Shown here: piece after piece, positions 11,730 to 22,997 of the stretch
How the letters are laid out: the number at the start of each line of letters is the position of its first letter
How positions within the stretch are numbered: position 1 is the first letter of the stretch
Assembly (NCBI GenBank): GCA_023374045.1
Contig: CM041776.1
Span: 42,600,171-42,664,170, forward strand
DNA from: Limonium bicolor
Lineage: Eukaryota; Streptophyta; Magnoliopsida; Caryophyllales; Plumbaginaceae
DNA length: 64,000 bases
Direction: 5' to 3'
The notes under the pieces: generated by a model
Database searches by the model: none
The model's input: the letters and a program-made list of their open reading frames with translations, nothing else
What the model was told of the DNA's origin: nothing
Translations under genes and position numbers: made by a program

Positions 11730-12384
11730 AGAGAAACCTCTTGTTCTAATACAACAGCCCTCAGGGTCCCTAATTCAGGAAGTTGATGTCCAGCTCTCTG
11801 ATCGTGATGCTATGTTGGATGAGCTAAAGGAACAGCTGTTGAAAGCCCAGCAACGTATGAAACAGGGGGCTGATAAGAAGCGTCGGGATGTCCAGTTCCA
11901 AGAAGGGGATATGGTGTTCCTTCGCATTCATCCTTACCGCTTCAAGTCCTTGGCTGTGAGGCGAAATGCCAAATTGAGTCCTCGTTATTTTGGCCCATTT
12001 CGGGTGGAGAAGAGGGTGGGACCCGTGGCTTACAAACTGGAACTCCCTCCCGCTGCTAAAATTCACCACACGGTACATGTGTCTCTGTTGCGCAAGGCCC
12101 TGCCTGGTGATGCCACTCCTGTATATGCTCCTTCTGATCTAACTGGTGAGCTGGAGATGTTGATGCGCCCTGCTGCTGTGCTGGACACTCGCAAGGTGGA
12201 TGGTCAGGCTGAAACTGAAGTCCTCATTAGTTGGGAAGGACTTCCTGCTCATGAGACCTCCTGGGAGCTGCTGTCCTTCATGAAGGAACAATTCCCTGAG
12301 TTTTCTTCTCACCTTGAGGACAAGGTGCTAGTGCAGGATGGGGGTAATGTTAGGCGCTGGGGTCAGGTCTATCATAGACGTTAG
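11730..12384 (+). pseudogene. pol: Chromovirus integrase C-terminus and chromodomain
   Basis: After the AGAGA duplication, coding resumes exactly where 6255 stopped. It includes the integrase C-terminal region with GDMVFLRIHPYR and KLSPRYFGPF blocks and an HHTVHVSLLRK block. A chromodomain at about 12200-12310 has VLISWEGLPAHETSWE, including the aromatic residues expected of the fold. Chromodomains direct integration toward particular chromatin marks. The stop at 12382-12384 lies 37 bases inside the 3' LTR, a usual overlap in this group. Confidence 0.92.
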
Positions 12385-12632
12385 TACTGTTTTATTATTG
12401 GAATATTATGTTATTGCTTTTTGCTGTACGAAAGATTGGTTGTTACGCCAGCTGTGAGGTTGGTTATAGGGAGAGAATGTTGTTATGTCAGAGAGGGTAC
12501 CACGCTACTACTTAAGGGAAGCTTCCTATATTGTAATGGTTATCGAAAGGAATGAGAAAAATAAGATAGGCCCTCTCTGTTGAGAGTAGAGTAGGAGGTG
12601 AACCTGTCCAGGGGATCCTATCATTTCTATCA
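12348..12632 (+). repeat. 3' LTR of chromovirus
   Basis: 285 bp, paired with 2001-2285. A short purine tract (GGATGGGGGTAA) immediately precedes it and would be the polypurine tract. Confidence 0.95.
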
Positions 12633-12746
12633 AACTTTAATGATTTAGCGATCTGATGATTGGTAGTCAACTGACCCACCTACCGTTTGTGGATGATACA
12701 ATGCTTTTAGATCAACAGAGATAGAGGAAATTGTTGTCCTACATCG
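12633..12746 (+). pseudogene. LINE reverse transcriptase, fragment 2 (catalytic box)
   Basis: Encodes LTHLPFVDDTML, the catalytic FADD-type box of LINE reverse transcriptase, directly continuing fragment 1 after the AACTT duplication. It is interrupted at 12746 by a copia-derived insertion whose CATCG duplication is at 12742-12746. Confidence 0.8.
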
Positions 12747-13476
12747 TGTTGTATTTCTCACGAACACTTGATAATATTTAAGAGGAAACAACCTTATATT
12801 ACTTTCAAGAATAGAATTACAAGAGTATAACCAACTCTTATACAAAAACCTCTTAAACTAACTCTCTCATGGAGCTACTAAACTCTACTGGTTTTTCTCT
12901 GTTTTATGTTGTGTTTGAGAGCTCTTCCAATGCTCTTATTTATAGCAAGGTTTGGCTCACAACATCCACCTAAGTCAATGAAGTTTGGTGAAAGATTGGT
13001 GAAGGTTTGGTGAAGGTTTGGTGAGGGTTTGGTAGGTGGTTCACCTACCATACAGCTGGAACCCCTTCAATTCTCCCCCTCCAGCTGCATCTGAATCGAT
13101 TGTCATCTACAATCCATCCCAATTATGTCTCTGCATAACTGTAGCTTCTCTCGAGGAACCATCTTTGTTAACATGTCTGCAGGATTCTCATTCGTGTGGA
13201 TCTTCGCTAGTCTCAATAGTTGTTTGTCCATCACTTCTCGTATCCAATGATAACGAGTGTCGATATGCTTTGTACGGGAATGATACATTGGGTTCTTGCT
13301 CAAATCTAGAGCACTCTGACTGTCACAATGTATCTTGTACTCTTTCTGTTTGATTTCTAATTCTTCTAGAAACCGTTTTTGCCATAACATTTCTTTACCT
13401 GCTTCTGCTATTGCAATGTACTCAGCTTCTGTTGTGGATAATGCAACACACTTTTGTAATCTTGACTGCCATGACA
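12747..13476 (-). mobile_element. Copia 3' fragment or long LTR (copy A), in the LINE
   Basis: A 730-bp minus-strand insertion flanked by CATCG at 12742-12746 and 13477-13481, with TG at one end and CA at the other. Joining the LINE across one CATCG keeps a LINE reading frame. On the minus strand it has an RNase H C-terminal region, a purine tract (GGAGGGGGAGAAT), and then a 323-bp LTR-like segment (12747-13069). It is either a 5'-truncated copia copy or a solo LTR of a family whose 730-bp LTR includes the end of RNase H. Confidence 0.75.
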
Positions 13477-13477
13477 C
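13103..13477 (-). pseudogene. Copia RNase H, C-terminal part (copy A)
   Basis: About 124 codons, open, with VSWQSRLQKCVALSTTEAEY, CDSQSALDL, KHIDTRYHWIRE and NPADMLTK blocks typical of Ty1/copia RNase H. The N-terminal part of the domain, which holds the first catalytic aspartate, is absent because the insertion begins just before VSWQ. It would be inactive alone. Plus-strand open frames over the same bases are shadows. Confidence 0.85.
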
Positions 13478-13787
13478 ATCGTGTACTCATATCATCTATG
13501 GAGATGAATGGGCTACGTTTGAAGAACGAAAAAACTGTTGCATAATGTATAAATCTATGTATAGAGAGAATCTCCTCTCACTATTTCAGGATCCTTAATC
13601 AGAACATGTTGCAGGCTGCTACAAGCTGATGACTTCTTAAATTCGGATATGCCAGCAGGACCAGATGATACTGCAGTAACACACGAGTGATTATGAACTA
13701 TATACGCTGAAGCAGGCCTTCTCTATTGCAAAAGGCGAGAGTGTCTTCTAAAGGAAAAGTGCTGTGATTTTTAGTCTTTCAGTTAGC
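13477..13787 (+). pseudogene. LINE fragment 3 (left copy of a duplication)
   Basis: The first about 60 bp continue LINE coding (an EMNGLRLKNEKT block). The remainder is not recognisable. The whole stretch is near-identical to 24280-24590. Similarity stops abruptly after TTTCAGTTA at 13787, where the next element begins without a target-site duplication. Confidence 0.6.
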
Positions 13788-16700
13788 CGGATGTAACGGC
13801 ATGATTCAAAGCACTCAGGAGCAATCCTTGAAGGGTGTCTGAGATAACAACAATTGAACAAGCGTCATGATAAAAGCACACGAGCTAGAACGAACATTCG
13901 GCTAGGATACCGAAGGGATTTCACTTAACAGGAAATACCCTAAATTACCGGAAGGCATTGATCAGCACCAGATTGCCTAAGAGTCTCCTATGAACGGAAG
14001 CGTGATGCCACGACTTACCATGGAGCCCAATAATATCTCCAACCTATGACGGCATACATGGAGTGGAAACATGTATAAGCAGCTTGCAAGGAGCATAGCT
14101 CGTAGCAATACGGCTCAGAAGCCGTAAACCAAATAAGTTATATAACCTTAAACGGTTGCAGACCCACACCGTTACTAACAAGACTTGCAAGAAATATTGT
14201 CTCATACGACAAGAAATCAACAACTGGACCATCAATTCAAACCCAACTTTATGAGTGGATGGGACTGATGGCTACCTCAATGTCACTGACGCTAGAGCAT
14301 CACCCTAGTATACAGTAGACAAACTCTTAATTCTTATTCATGCCTTCTGTAGCAATGGTAGCACAGGGGCATAAGAATGATGATGATGCCAACATTGGCC
14401 TAGTCCACACTTGGACACTACGAGAAACCCAAAGGAAGGTACCCCTCGTTAGCCAAAGACCACCAATGTGGTGAAGATGTGAACCCTTAGAAAGGCTTTC
14501 ATCTATTATAACAGTAAGCCTACGCTTATGAATATTGTCAAGGGGCGATGGAATAAGGAAATGAGATTTCCAAACCATTACGACTTAAGGAGTAAGCATA
14601 CTCCATATGCACTCAAGCATGTGGTGAACCATTGTATAAACACCAACATGGTAAACCTGGTCATGAGACCTATGAGCGGAGATAACCCCTCAACAAGAAC
14701 CTTCACTTACCAGTGATGAAATACTCTTCAATTGAAGAACGGGACCGGAAAACCCTCGAAGTTTCTTGGGATGTCCCGGTGATGTACATACGAGTAGAAC
14801 TACACAGCTAGAGCCTATAACCAATGCTCAGCACTATGGAGACAGTAACTGTCAAAAACAATCAATGTGGGTGCACACTACACACCATGAATGACCAACG
14901 CTCAAGAGAGCTTGTAACCCGATAAACCAAGTTATTTGGCAAACTATATCATGAATAAGGAAGTAATGTGAGGTAAGCTAACCTGCACATGAAACCTAAA
15001 TGGAAATAAAACATCCCCACAAGGGAAAGATAATAGGATTGCGGTATACCACGACAACCGTCATACATATGAACTAGGAACCTCCTAGTGTATGTGCACC
15101 ATAAGGAAATGGTGCCAATGATAATGGCAATAAGTAAAGAGGAACTACCACAGTAACAGAAACAGTAAAAACAATGTTGTACAATGAGTAAGAATACGGC
15201 GCACAACAGGCGACCGCTATGAGGAAATAACAGATAATAGCACGGAGTATAAGCATGGGATGACAGGCAGAAATATTCCTTCATATCACATAAGTGACTT
15301 ACTGTCAAGCGTTTACGCCTCTGCACTCTGTATGACTGAGTGTTTTGGTATGGCACTTGTGCAGCTAATGATCTAATGGGATGGCTAGGGATATGGAGAA
15401 TGTAAACCGTAGTAAATCCTTCTTTTCACCACAAACATGGCATAAGCCAGTCAAGCATTCTTAGCAACAGACCGTGCGGCCTAAGGCCAAAGGAGCACGA
15501 AGAGTGTGAAACACACTAACAATCACAGTTGTGAATTCCAGTGGAATAAAAGAGTGAAAAGGGACTTAAGAAAGTCACAAGGACCGACGCATAGAAAATG
15601 CAAGGTTATACAAGTAAAGGACACTTGTACTGAACCAGAAGAACTGGTATAATTCAAAAGCTATTGACAACAAAGGAAGCACTACAACTGAGTAGTGACT
15701 TAACCTCGCCCGACAATAAGCCAGAGGAACTTAACGAATAATCGTAGAAGCACGAATAGCATGTGGAGTAGATTACCAGAGAGCTGGTTATAAATCTTAA
15801 ACTCATTGAGTTCAAACACGGTAAAAGAATACCGCATTTGTCTGGTAAACCTTATTCCCATAATAGACGGATAAGAAGGTGAGGTATAACACATTAAGGA
15901 TAACAAGAAGGGTGAATAACCCGAGTATCAGGGTCGCGCAGCAGAAGCTAGTCGGCCCTAGCTAGGAGATAATATACCTAGTGAGTATAGCAAAATGGCT
16001 ATTAATGCCTTGAAGCCTAATAGGCTAGAACCGAATTAATGATGAGTTAAATAAACTCATATAGAAATCCTTGGTGCAAAGACTAAACCATTGGTATGGT
16101 TAAGACCCTGTTGACCAGAGCATGTTATATAGTATACCGTAGCGAAGCTAAACGCTTTAGTTTGCCCAAATTGATTAAACCAATGTTTAATAATAATAAC
16201 ATATGGTAGATTACGTGGGCGTAATCCCTTTTAAGGGGGGTAGAGCAAAAACCGCTTAATATAAGTTTTGTGAGTAAAACACATAAACCGTAATGTGCAT
16301 AGCACAAATGAGAACCAAATTGATGATTGATACTATGTTAAATAAACATAAGTACTCATTTATATTGTAATTATGGTAATTAGGCTTTAGACATGCAAAT
16401 ACCATAGGAGGAATATACCCATCTTGTAACACCAATGTAAGAGTATTAGTAAAAGAAAAGTAATGAGTAGTGGATGGAGCTCCACAAGTATTGTAGCCTT
16501 TGAAGAAGTAGTACGAAAGGAATGAGGATAGTAGATGAAAGAAGTTTATGAGTAGTGGAATCGTAAGTAAATTATTTGAAGCAATTGAAGTCAACTAAAT
16601 CTTATAAGTATAGTATTCCTTAGTTAGAATATTGGAGATGATGGTGAGTAATGGATGGAAGTAGAGAAGGTTGATGAAATGAGCATTAGGTATTGAACCA

Positions 16701-17488
16701 TGGAGTAAAGCATTCGGGAAGTAGAGTGAGGATGATCGATGGAGTGATTCCATCCTTTGGAGATGTATGAATTCGTATCACGACTAGAAAGAGTAAAAAG
16801 ATAGAAAATGAAAACAACTAATTAATTGCTTGTTTGAAACTGATGTGGGAAGTCGAACTTGATCCTGATCAGATCAAGGGAAACCAAACACAAATTGGGG
16901 GTGGAAAGATAGTTCAACACTGGTGCTGATCACATCAGGGTCGAACGATTCTTGAAGCTCCCCTCAAGTGGTCACAAGAATCACGCATAGGATAGAAGTA
17001 ATGAATGTAACTTGGAACTTGGAGTTGGATGCTTTAGAAAGAATTCTAATTAGCTGTTGGGAAGGATTCTCCTTAGACTGAGAGTAAGGATTTGGCTAGA
17101 AGCTTATACCGGAGAAGATAGTGGTGTAGCAGGTTGTATTATTCCAAGGGCAGCGGGACATAGAGGAGTCCTGTGTCTAGATGACCTGAGTGCCTGCGGG
17201 ATTGTAATGTGTATTGCATTGCTTTGGGGATAGCTTTGCACTGTATGTATGTATAAATTTTGTAATAAGGAACCGGATGGTTGGTAGTAATGCGGATTGG
17301 AGTAATTATAGTACATTGGTATGGTATGGTATGGTATGGTATGGTATGTAGAGACCCTGAGTAATGGATTTGGGAATTGTAAGGAGGAAGAAGGTATGGC
17401 TTTGGTATTAGACACGTAAGAATGAGTAAGCATTGTAAACCTATAACCTCGAACAACTTTAAGGACAAAGTTCTTAAGGGGGGTAGAT
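13788..17488 (+). other. Non-coding interior of the LARD-like element
   Basis: No Gag or Pol motif seen in any frame. Contains a short GGTAT microsatellite (about six units near 17318-17346) that gives a repetitive spurious open frame on the minus strand. It ends in AAGGACAAAGTTCTTAAGG plus a G tract, the polypurine tract, and the same motif precedes the 3' LTR at 49703. Confidence 0.65.
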
Positions 17489-19699
17489 TGAAATACCCCG
17501 AACTTAAATATAGGGATTTAAAATTAATCTAATACGTATTTAAGGGCCTAATGGTACCTAATTAATACTAGTAAGGAAAAATAAATCCAAAAGAATAAAT
17601 AAACTCTTAAAAAGCGGAAAACGCTAAATAAGCGTTAAATAACCATAGGAGGTATGAGACCTCGGTTAGAGTATTAAATGGATTCTAAAGGTTTAATAAG
17701 ACCTAAAAATATATGGGAACAACTCCCGAAGAAAACGGATCCAAATAATGTATTAAAACGCTAATAGAGCTTTAATGCACGTTTTTCGAGAAAACCCGAA
17801 GACGTGATTTTAAGTGGTCAAACGAACCTGTAAAAATTATAAGTCATTAAATAAATATTATTAAGCATTTATGAAAGCTTAATAACCAATAAAAATAAAG
17901 AAACGAGAAAATTCCGGAAAACGGGCCCGGTTAGTGAACAATACCTAAACCGGGTAAAATAACGAGCGTTTTCTGTAAAAGACGAAAACCGCTCCAGCTA
18001 GTGTAACAGTAAGGGGGCCGGTTTTATCAGTCAAATAACTCCCTCACACACACATGTAACTAGCTAATTAAATAAGAGAGCCAAAAACAAAAAGTAGTAA
18101 AGTAAAAAGTTACTTTACCTTCCTCTCTCACCTCACTCTCTCTTTTCCTCATCTCTCTCCTACCCTCTTCTTCCCCCCACCGATTTCTCTCTCTCTTCTC
18201 TCCCTCTGTTGGGCGATTTTGGAGAGCTTCAAGAAACTCCAATGGCAATTCTCACTTCTCTCCCATGCTCTACCTCCATTTAAGCTCCAATCACAAAAAT
18301 AATTACATATTTGTAATCCCCTCATCATCCTCTACACTTCTCTCTTTTCAAAATCCAAAAAGGAGGAAGTTCATCTCCATGGGTTTTCCTCATTCAAAGA
18401 GAAAATGGCACCAATGTAAAGCTTGGAGTCCCCTCTCTCCATTAAGGTAAAAATCTACATGAAAAACTCATGTTCTCTCCATTTTCCTTCATAGCCAATT
18501 TTTGCCCATTTGTAACACTCCATTTTCTCTCTCTCTTTTGAGCATATTATCAACCTTGCAATGGTGGTGGATCCACCTTCTTGAACCAAGGGCTAAAACC
18601 CCTTCTAAAACTCTCCAAAGGTAAACCCTAGAAATTTCATTTCAAACACTTCAATGAATTGGCATTAATTTAAGGGTTAGTATATTAATTGTAGTGTTTT
18701 GTGTTCATTGGGTGATGGGGATGGAGTTGGGCAACTCCATTCCCCACATGGCCGATTTGGGCAAGAAAGGAAGAAGGAGGAGAAATGAGAAAGAGAGAAG
18801 GAATTAAAAGCTCAAGGTAAGAGCTCCTTCCTAATGTTAAGTTCTAATTGCATTAAGTAATGGGAATGGGTGAACTAATTAAGGAACCCAAAATAATGTA
18901 TTAGTAATGTCACTTTGGAAGTTTGAGTATTTGTGAATTAGTATGTGGATTGTAGGCCTTGGAGCCAAGTATGTTGTGTATGAGTATTAGTGTTGATGTT
19001 GGATGGAGTATTGGTGTATTGGGATGGATTTATTTGTATTGATTGCTGGTAGGACCCTTGTAAGGGTGTGGCTAGACTAGGAATGAATTTGGTGAGAATT
19101 GGTATGTGTGGCCAAGTAAGAAAAGTAGATGAATTATGGCAAAATTTTGGTAGGAATATGTGCACTTGTGAATGACTTGGTGGATGGGAGAACCAAGGTG
19201 TGTATTGGGGATTGTAGGGATGTCTAATGACCATGGAATGGTATTTGAAGTATGGGAATACTAGGATGCAAAATCTGTAGCAAAGAGTGCAAGGAATGCC
19301 TTGGAGAAACTAGGAAGAACTAGAGTATAAGATTTGGTAAAGTAAATGTTGGGCTTGGGTATAGAAGGTGCAATTGCTTGGAAATGAATTGGCATGGTGA
19401 GATGAGGTATTTGGGATGCTAAAAGTGGCATTGGTTGAGAAGTAATGGATGGTAGAATGGAGTTTGAAAATCTGTAGCATAAGAGAATGAAAAAAAAACT
19501 GTTGTAAGTGTTAAAAGGAAGTGAGGAAATTTATAAATTGGTTGATGGATTTAGTATAGGGTTTATGTAATGAACTAAGAAATGAATTAGCATGATATAG
19601 AGTGTTTAAATAGTACTAAAACATGTTAGGATGTGTGTAGGAAGATTGGGGAAGCAATGGGTGAAATTGGGAAAAGAAAATAAGGGCTGTAGCAAGGTT

Positions 19700-20050
19700 C
19701 TGCTACCGTCCGACCCAGAGTCTGGATCGGACGGTGGGTCGGACGGGGCTTAGGCAACGGCAATAAATCTTTCTGGAACGGTCCGACCCAGAGCCGTGGA
19801 TCGGACGTGGGTCGGACAGGCAAAAATTTTCACGGTCGAAGTTTCTGACTTCGTCCGACCCAGAGTCTGGGTCGGACAGTGGGTCGGACGGAGCTTGGAC
19901 ACGGGACCGAAGCCTTCTGGAACGGTCCGACCCAGAGGGTATGGGTCAGACGGAATAGTTTTGGGTCGGACGGGGAGAATTTTAGAGAATGGTAATCTAC
20001 TGGAATGGTCCGACCCAGGGCTTGTGTCGGACGCTGGGTCGGACGACCCA
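19700..20050 (+). repeat. Five-unit CCGACCC/GGGTCGG palindrome array in the LTR
   Basis: Five units spaced about 72-82 bp. Each has GGTCCGACCCAGAG, a spacer of a few bases, GGGTCGGAC (or a variant), and a second GGGTCGGAC. Most are introduced by TTCTGGAAYGG or CTACTGGAATGG. Each unit can fold as a hairpin. Confidence 0.9.
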
Positions 20051-21232
20051 TAACTTACAAAAAAAAACTATAGGATTATAACTAGTATATATATATATGT
20101 ATACCCACCTATACATATGTATATATCTATGTAAGTAAACCATGGATAGGTAATGAAAAGAAAGTAAATGAAATATAAGTGTAAAGAATGCAAAGACTTA
20201 GTAAGTATGAATTAGGAAATGTAAGAGTAATCGAATTAAGTTCATGATAGTTAGAGTAATCATTCAATTATATGTATATCATAGGAACTTGATTTGTGAA
20301 CACCGGAGGAACGTTGGGATACAAGTACAACGGTGAAAGGTATGATTTCTTCATGCCCTGTATCCTAATCTGGTTACCTCGATTTGTGTGCTTATTTGAC
20401 CACCTAATAAGATAAATGCATGAATCGGATTATATTGCACTTACTTGTGCTTGTTTACATTGTTCTCGATATCTGTCTTGAACAATAGTTTGTATAATTC
20501 ATGAAATATATGAATGATGATGATGTGTAATTGTACCTTGTAGTGTACTTGTTATTGTATTGTGTTGGTATGGATGTGTATATGAATAATGTATTTGTGT
20601 ATGTGGTTGGATGTTGACTTCTACTAATTCCTAACTACCTAACTCCTAACTTAAGTGAGTAAATTGGAATGAGTAGAAGTCCGATATAGCTTCGGCCACG
20701 CGTGAGGATGCGGAGTCACAAGAGGTTGGCTGCAATTCCTGACTCTTAAACTGGTCCGCGGCCCAAATCCCTTAAGTGGGTAGCATCCCGGATTGGTGAG
20801 TCAAGTAAATCCCGGAGGTGGGACGGAGTAGTCCCCAGGGCCGGAGGTCCCGACGACTTAACATGAGTAAGAGTAGGAGTAAGTAAGTATGTATGGGTAT
20901 GAGTATGAGTATGAGTATGTATGCGTATGTATGAAGTAACGAGTAAAAGAGTAATCTCCACCCGATTAACCCGGGTGGACCAATAAAGCTAATAAGAACT
21001 GTACTTGTGTATGTAATGAGCATGTGTATTCGGAAGAAGGTAAGTATGTTTTGGATGGTTACATCGTATTCCTTGTATGAAATGAAGTGTATGTATGTAT
21101 GTGTGCGTAAGTATTATTGCATTGTGTATAAGAGCATGTATGCATGTATGTTTGAATGAAAATGAACCGCATGTATTCGACCAAGTGGTCGGCGTACCCT
21201 CACTAGTACGCGGGGTATGCGGTTATCATGCG

Positions 21233-21278
21233 CAGCGAAAGCTGACCCCCTAGGGGAAACGTTTTTAGTGTGCAGGTA
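21233..21278 (+). promoter_or_regulatory. Conserved LTR hairpins and CAGGTA site
   Basis: Stem AGC-GAAA-GCT (21233-21242), then CCCCCTAGGGG (21246-21256), a T run, and CAG/GTA with GT at 21276-21277. The same arrangement occurs near the end of the other Tekay-like LTRs. Likely an RNA-level signal; its function is not established. Confidence 0.5.
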
Positions 21279-21707
21279 CCCGGAGCGGATGTGGTCAAGG
21301 TAAGAGACCGGCGGCACACACTTGTACTTAGAAAGTAAGTAGTTGTGAGGAATGGGTAAATGTAGACTCTTAGTGAGTATGTATGAACTTGGGAGAGATA
21401 TTATAATTGTATAAGGATCCTAGTAGACTCGGTTAAGTATATGGTATTGTATGAATTATGGAGGAGCAAGTATTGAATGGAGCATTGTTGTATTTGATTG
21501 ATGTATGGAGTATGTATTATAGATGTGTAGTACTCGGGATTCCGGTCCATCAGACTGATGTTGTATGTAGAAGAAGTAGCCTTGTTAGTCACGTGGGTGA
21601 CTAACGGCATTGTATCACCCACTGTATGTAAGTATGTATCCGCTGCGTGTATCTGATGTGTAAGGAGATTGGACGGTAAGCACTGTATTAATGGTAGAGG
21701 TGTTACA

Positions 21708-22130
21708 GATTTTGAGACTTCTCACCTTCCACAACATTGAGGCTGCTCTCACATATTTTCATATGTGTCTTGTAAAGAGTACCACATGTATGTCCTCGGG
21801 CGACAACCAAGGAACCTCTTGACATCTTCCATGTGCCATTGCTGAAAAAACTGTCATACCCTTGCTTGTCAAAAGCTGAACCTGAAAGTAGATTGAGCCG
21901 AAAATCTGGTACATGTCGCACATCCTTCAGTGTGATAGTACAACCAACATTCGTTTTTACTTGAATGTCACCAATCCCTTTAATCTCGGAAAAACTGGTA
22001 TTTCCCATCTTTACAGTGCCAAAGTCTCCACCTTTGTACGTTGTGAAGAAGTATTTGTGTGGAGTGACATGGTAAGATGCTATAGTATCAACAATCCACT
22101 CAACATCTTGAGTTGCTGTATGAAGACATC
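21708..22130 (-). pseudogene. Copia protease region, truncated
   Basis: Minus-strand coding with WIVDTIASYHVTPHK at the protease active site, then GIGDIQVKT, LKDVRHVPDFRLNLLS and GTLYKTH, as in Ty1/copia. The usual D-[ST]-G-A catalytic motif reads D-T-I-A, so the key glycine is missing. A frameshift separates it from gag. Coding ends at 21708 at the edge of the Ty3 LTR. Integrase and reverse transcriptase do not follow. Confidence 0.85.
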
Positions 22131-22997
22131 CTCCTTACTTGAGAATAATGCTACTTCCCCTGTGACAGTGACAAGTGTGTCTCCATTCTTTTCCGTTGAT
22201 TGCTTGTTATTCTGCTTCTGTTCTCGTAATAGTTTCCTGCAATTCTTCTTCATGTGGCCTTCTAAGCCACACTGATAACAACTATAAGCGGCCTTTCTTC
22301 CATCTGTTGATTTACCTCTACTCTTGCTTCGGCCTCTCCATTTGCCTTGATTTCTTCCATGTGATCTCCCTCGGTGTTCAGTGACAAGAGCTTCTGTCTG
22401 CTCTGAACTTGTATCATTTCTCCTGGCCTCTTCATTGAACAAGGCTTCTTTTACCATTCCCATGGTAAGTGTACTATTAGGAGCTGAATTTCCAAGGGTG
22501 ATAACAAGTGTTTCCTGGCTGTCAGGGAGTGAACTAAGAAGTAGGAGAGCCTGCACTTCATCTCCAAGGTTGAATTCAACTGATGTTAATTGGTTTAACA
22601 AGCTTTGAAAATCACTGGCATGCTCGGCAACTGACTTCCCGCTCCGTAGCTTCAGATTTACTAATCGCCTCATTAGTAAAGCTTTGTTCCGAGCTGTCTT
22701 GGGCTGATACATATCCTTCAACTTCTTCCAGAGTGTATATGCATCAGTCTCCTCAGAAACATGATGGAAGACACTATGATCGATCCACTGACGGATTTGA
22801 CCGATCATTTTTCTATTCATTTTCTTCCATTCTTTTTCTTTAGCGGGCTCAGGATTCGTACCTTGAAGCTCAATTGGATTGTACAAATCTTTGCAACTAA
22901 GGAGATCTTCCATCCGAGGTCTCCAAAGTGTATAGTTTGTAGCGGTCAGTTTGAGCATAGCTCCATGGCTCCAAGATGATGAGTCTTCTACTGCCAT
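22080..22997 (-). CDS. gag: Copia Gag
   Basis: 305 codons with an intact frame. It has the Ty1/copia UBN2-type Gag (LTATNYTLWRPRMEDLL near the N-terminus, DAYTLWKKLKDMYQ, and LLSSLPDSQETLV). A basic RGRSHGRN-type linker follows, then a zinc knuckle CYQCGLEGHMKKNC (CX2CX4HX4C). It would assemble particles and bind element RNA. The start is the first ATG after a leader of about 540 bases from the primer site. The frame ends at 22080 just after the knuckle region, and protease reads in another frame. Confidence 0.9.
   Translation of the reverse strand: MAVEDSSSWSHGAMLKLTATNYTLWRPRMEDLLSCKDLYNPIELQGTNPEPAKEKEWKKMNRKMIGQIRQWIDHSVFHHVSEETDAYTLWKKLKDMYQPKTARNKALLMRRLVNLKLRSGKSVAEHASDFQSLLNQLTSVEFNLGDEVQALLLLSSLPDSQETLVITLGNSAPNSTLTMGMVKEALFNEEARRNDTSSEQTEALVTEHRGRSHGRNQGKWRGRSKSRGKSTDGRKAAYSCYQCGLEGHMKKNCRKLLREQKQNNKQSTEKNGDTLVTVTGEVALFSSKEDVFIQQLKMLSGLLIL

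Larger units (their letters stand above)
2001..12632 (+). mobile_element. Ty3/gypsy chromovirus with a nested insertion
   Basis: Two 285-bp LTRs (2001-2285 and 12348-12632) begin TG and end CA, and the element is flanked by AACTT at 1996-2000 and 12633-12637. A tRNA-iMet primer site follows the left LTR. Gag, protease, reverse transcriptase, RNase H, integrase and a chromodomain occur in Ty3 order. Without the nested 5,474-bp element plus one copy of its 5-bp duplication it would be about 5.15 kb. The short LTRs and gag type suggest the Reina-like clade, which is tentative. The LTRs differ at roughly five sites by eye, so the insertion is fairly young. Confidence 0.95.
13788..21707 (+). mobile_element. 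Ty3 LARD-like element, 5' truncated
   Basis: A 4.2-kb LTR (17489-21707) is preceded by a purine tract and by 3.7 kb with no gag or pol. No 5' LTR or primer site is present. Its left edge abuts LINE sequence and its right edge abuts copia protease. The LTR ends (TGAAATACCCC and GGTGTTACA) match the Tekay-like element at 39281-53860, so it is probably a non-autonomous relative. The missing left half is explained either by deletion or by a mis-join at 13787/13788. Confidence 0.75.
17489..21707 (+). repeat. Tekay-like LTR, 4,219 bp
   Basis: Starts TGAAATACCCCGAACTTA and ends GAGGTGTTACA. Holds a CT-rich leader-like zone (18110-18220), three AAGGTAA motifs (near 18445, 18620 and 18815), a palindrome array (19700-20050), and a block at 20680-20865 almost identical to 57570-57755 of the solo LTR. 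Near its 3' end are two hairpins and CAGGTA (21233-21278). Confidence 0.88.

Noticed and set aside
13036..13598. Plus-strand open frames of 105 and 87 codons, repeated at 23839-24401
   Set aside because: Antisense shadows of the copia RNase H, which has the recognisable motifs on the minus strand.
17104..17468. Two overlapping 109-codon minus-strand open frames
   Set aside because: They arise from a GGTAT microsatellite and low-complexity sequence; no domain is visible.
19626..20053. Arg/Pro/Thr-rich open frames over the LTR array (also at 41503-41843, 51965-52416 and 54956-55311)
   Set aside because: They only reflect translation of GC-rich palindromic repeats and are not conserved as proteins.
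21233..21256. Rho-independent-like terminator
   Set aside because: The GC stem followed by T run looks like a bacterial terminator, but this is plant DNA; an RNA signal of the LTR is the better reading.
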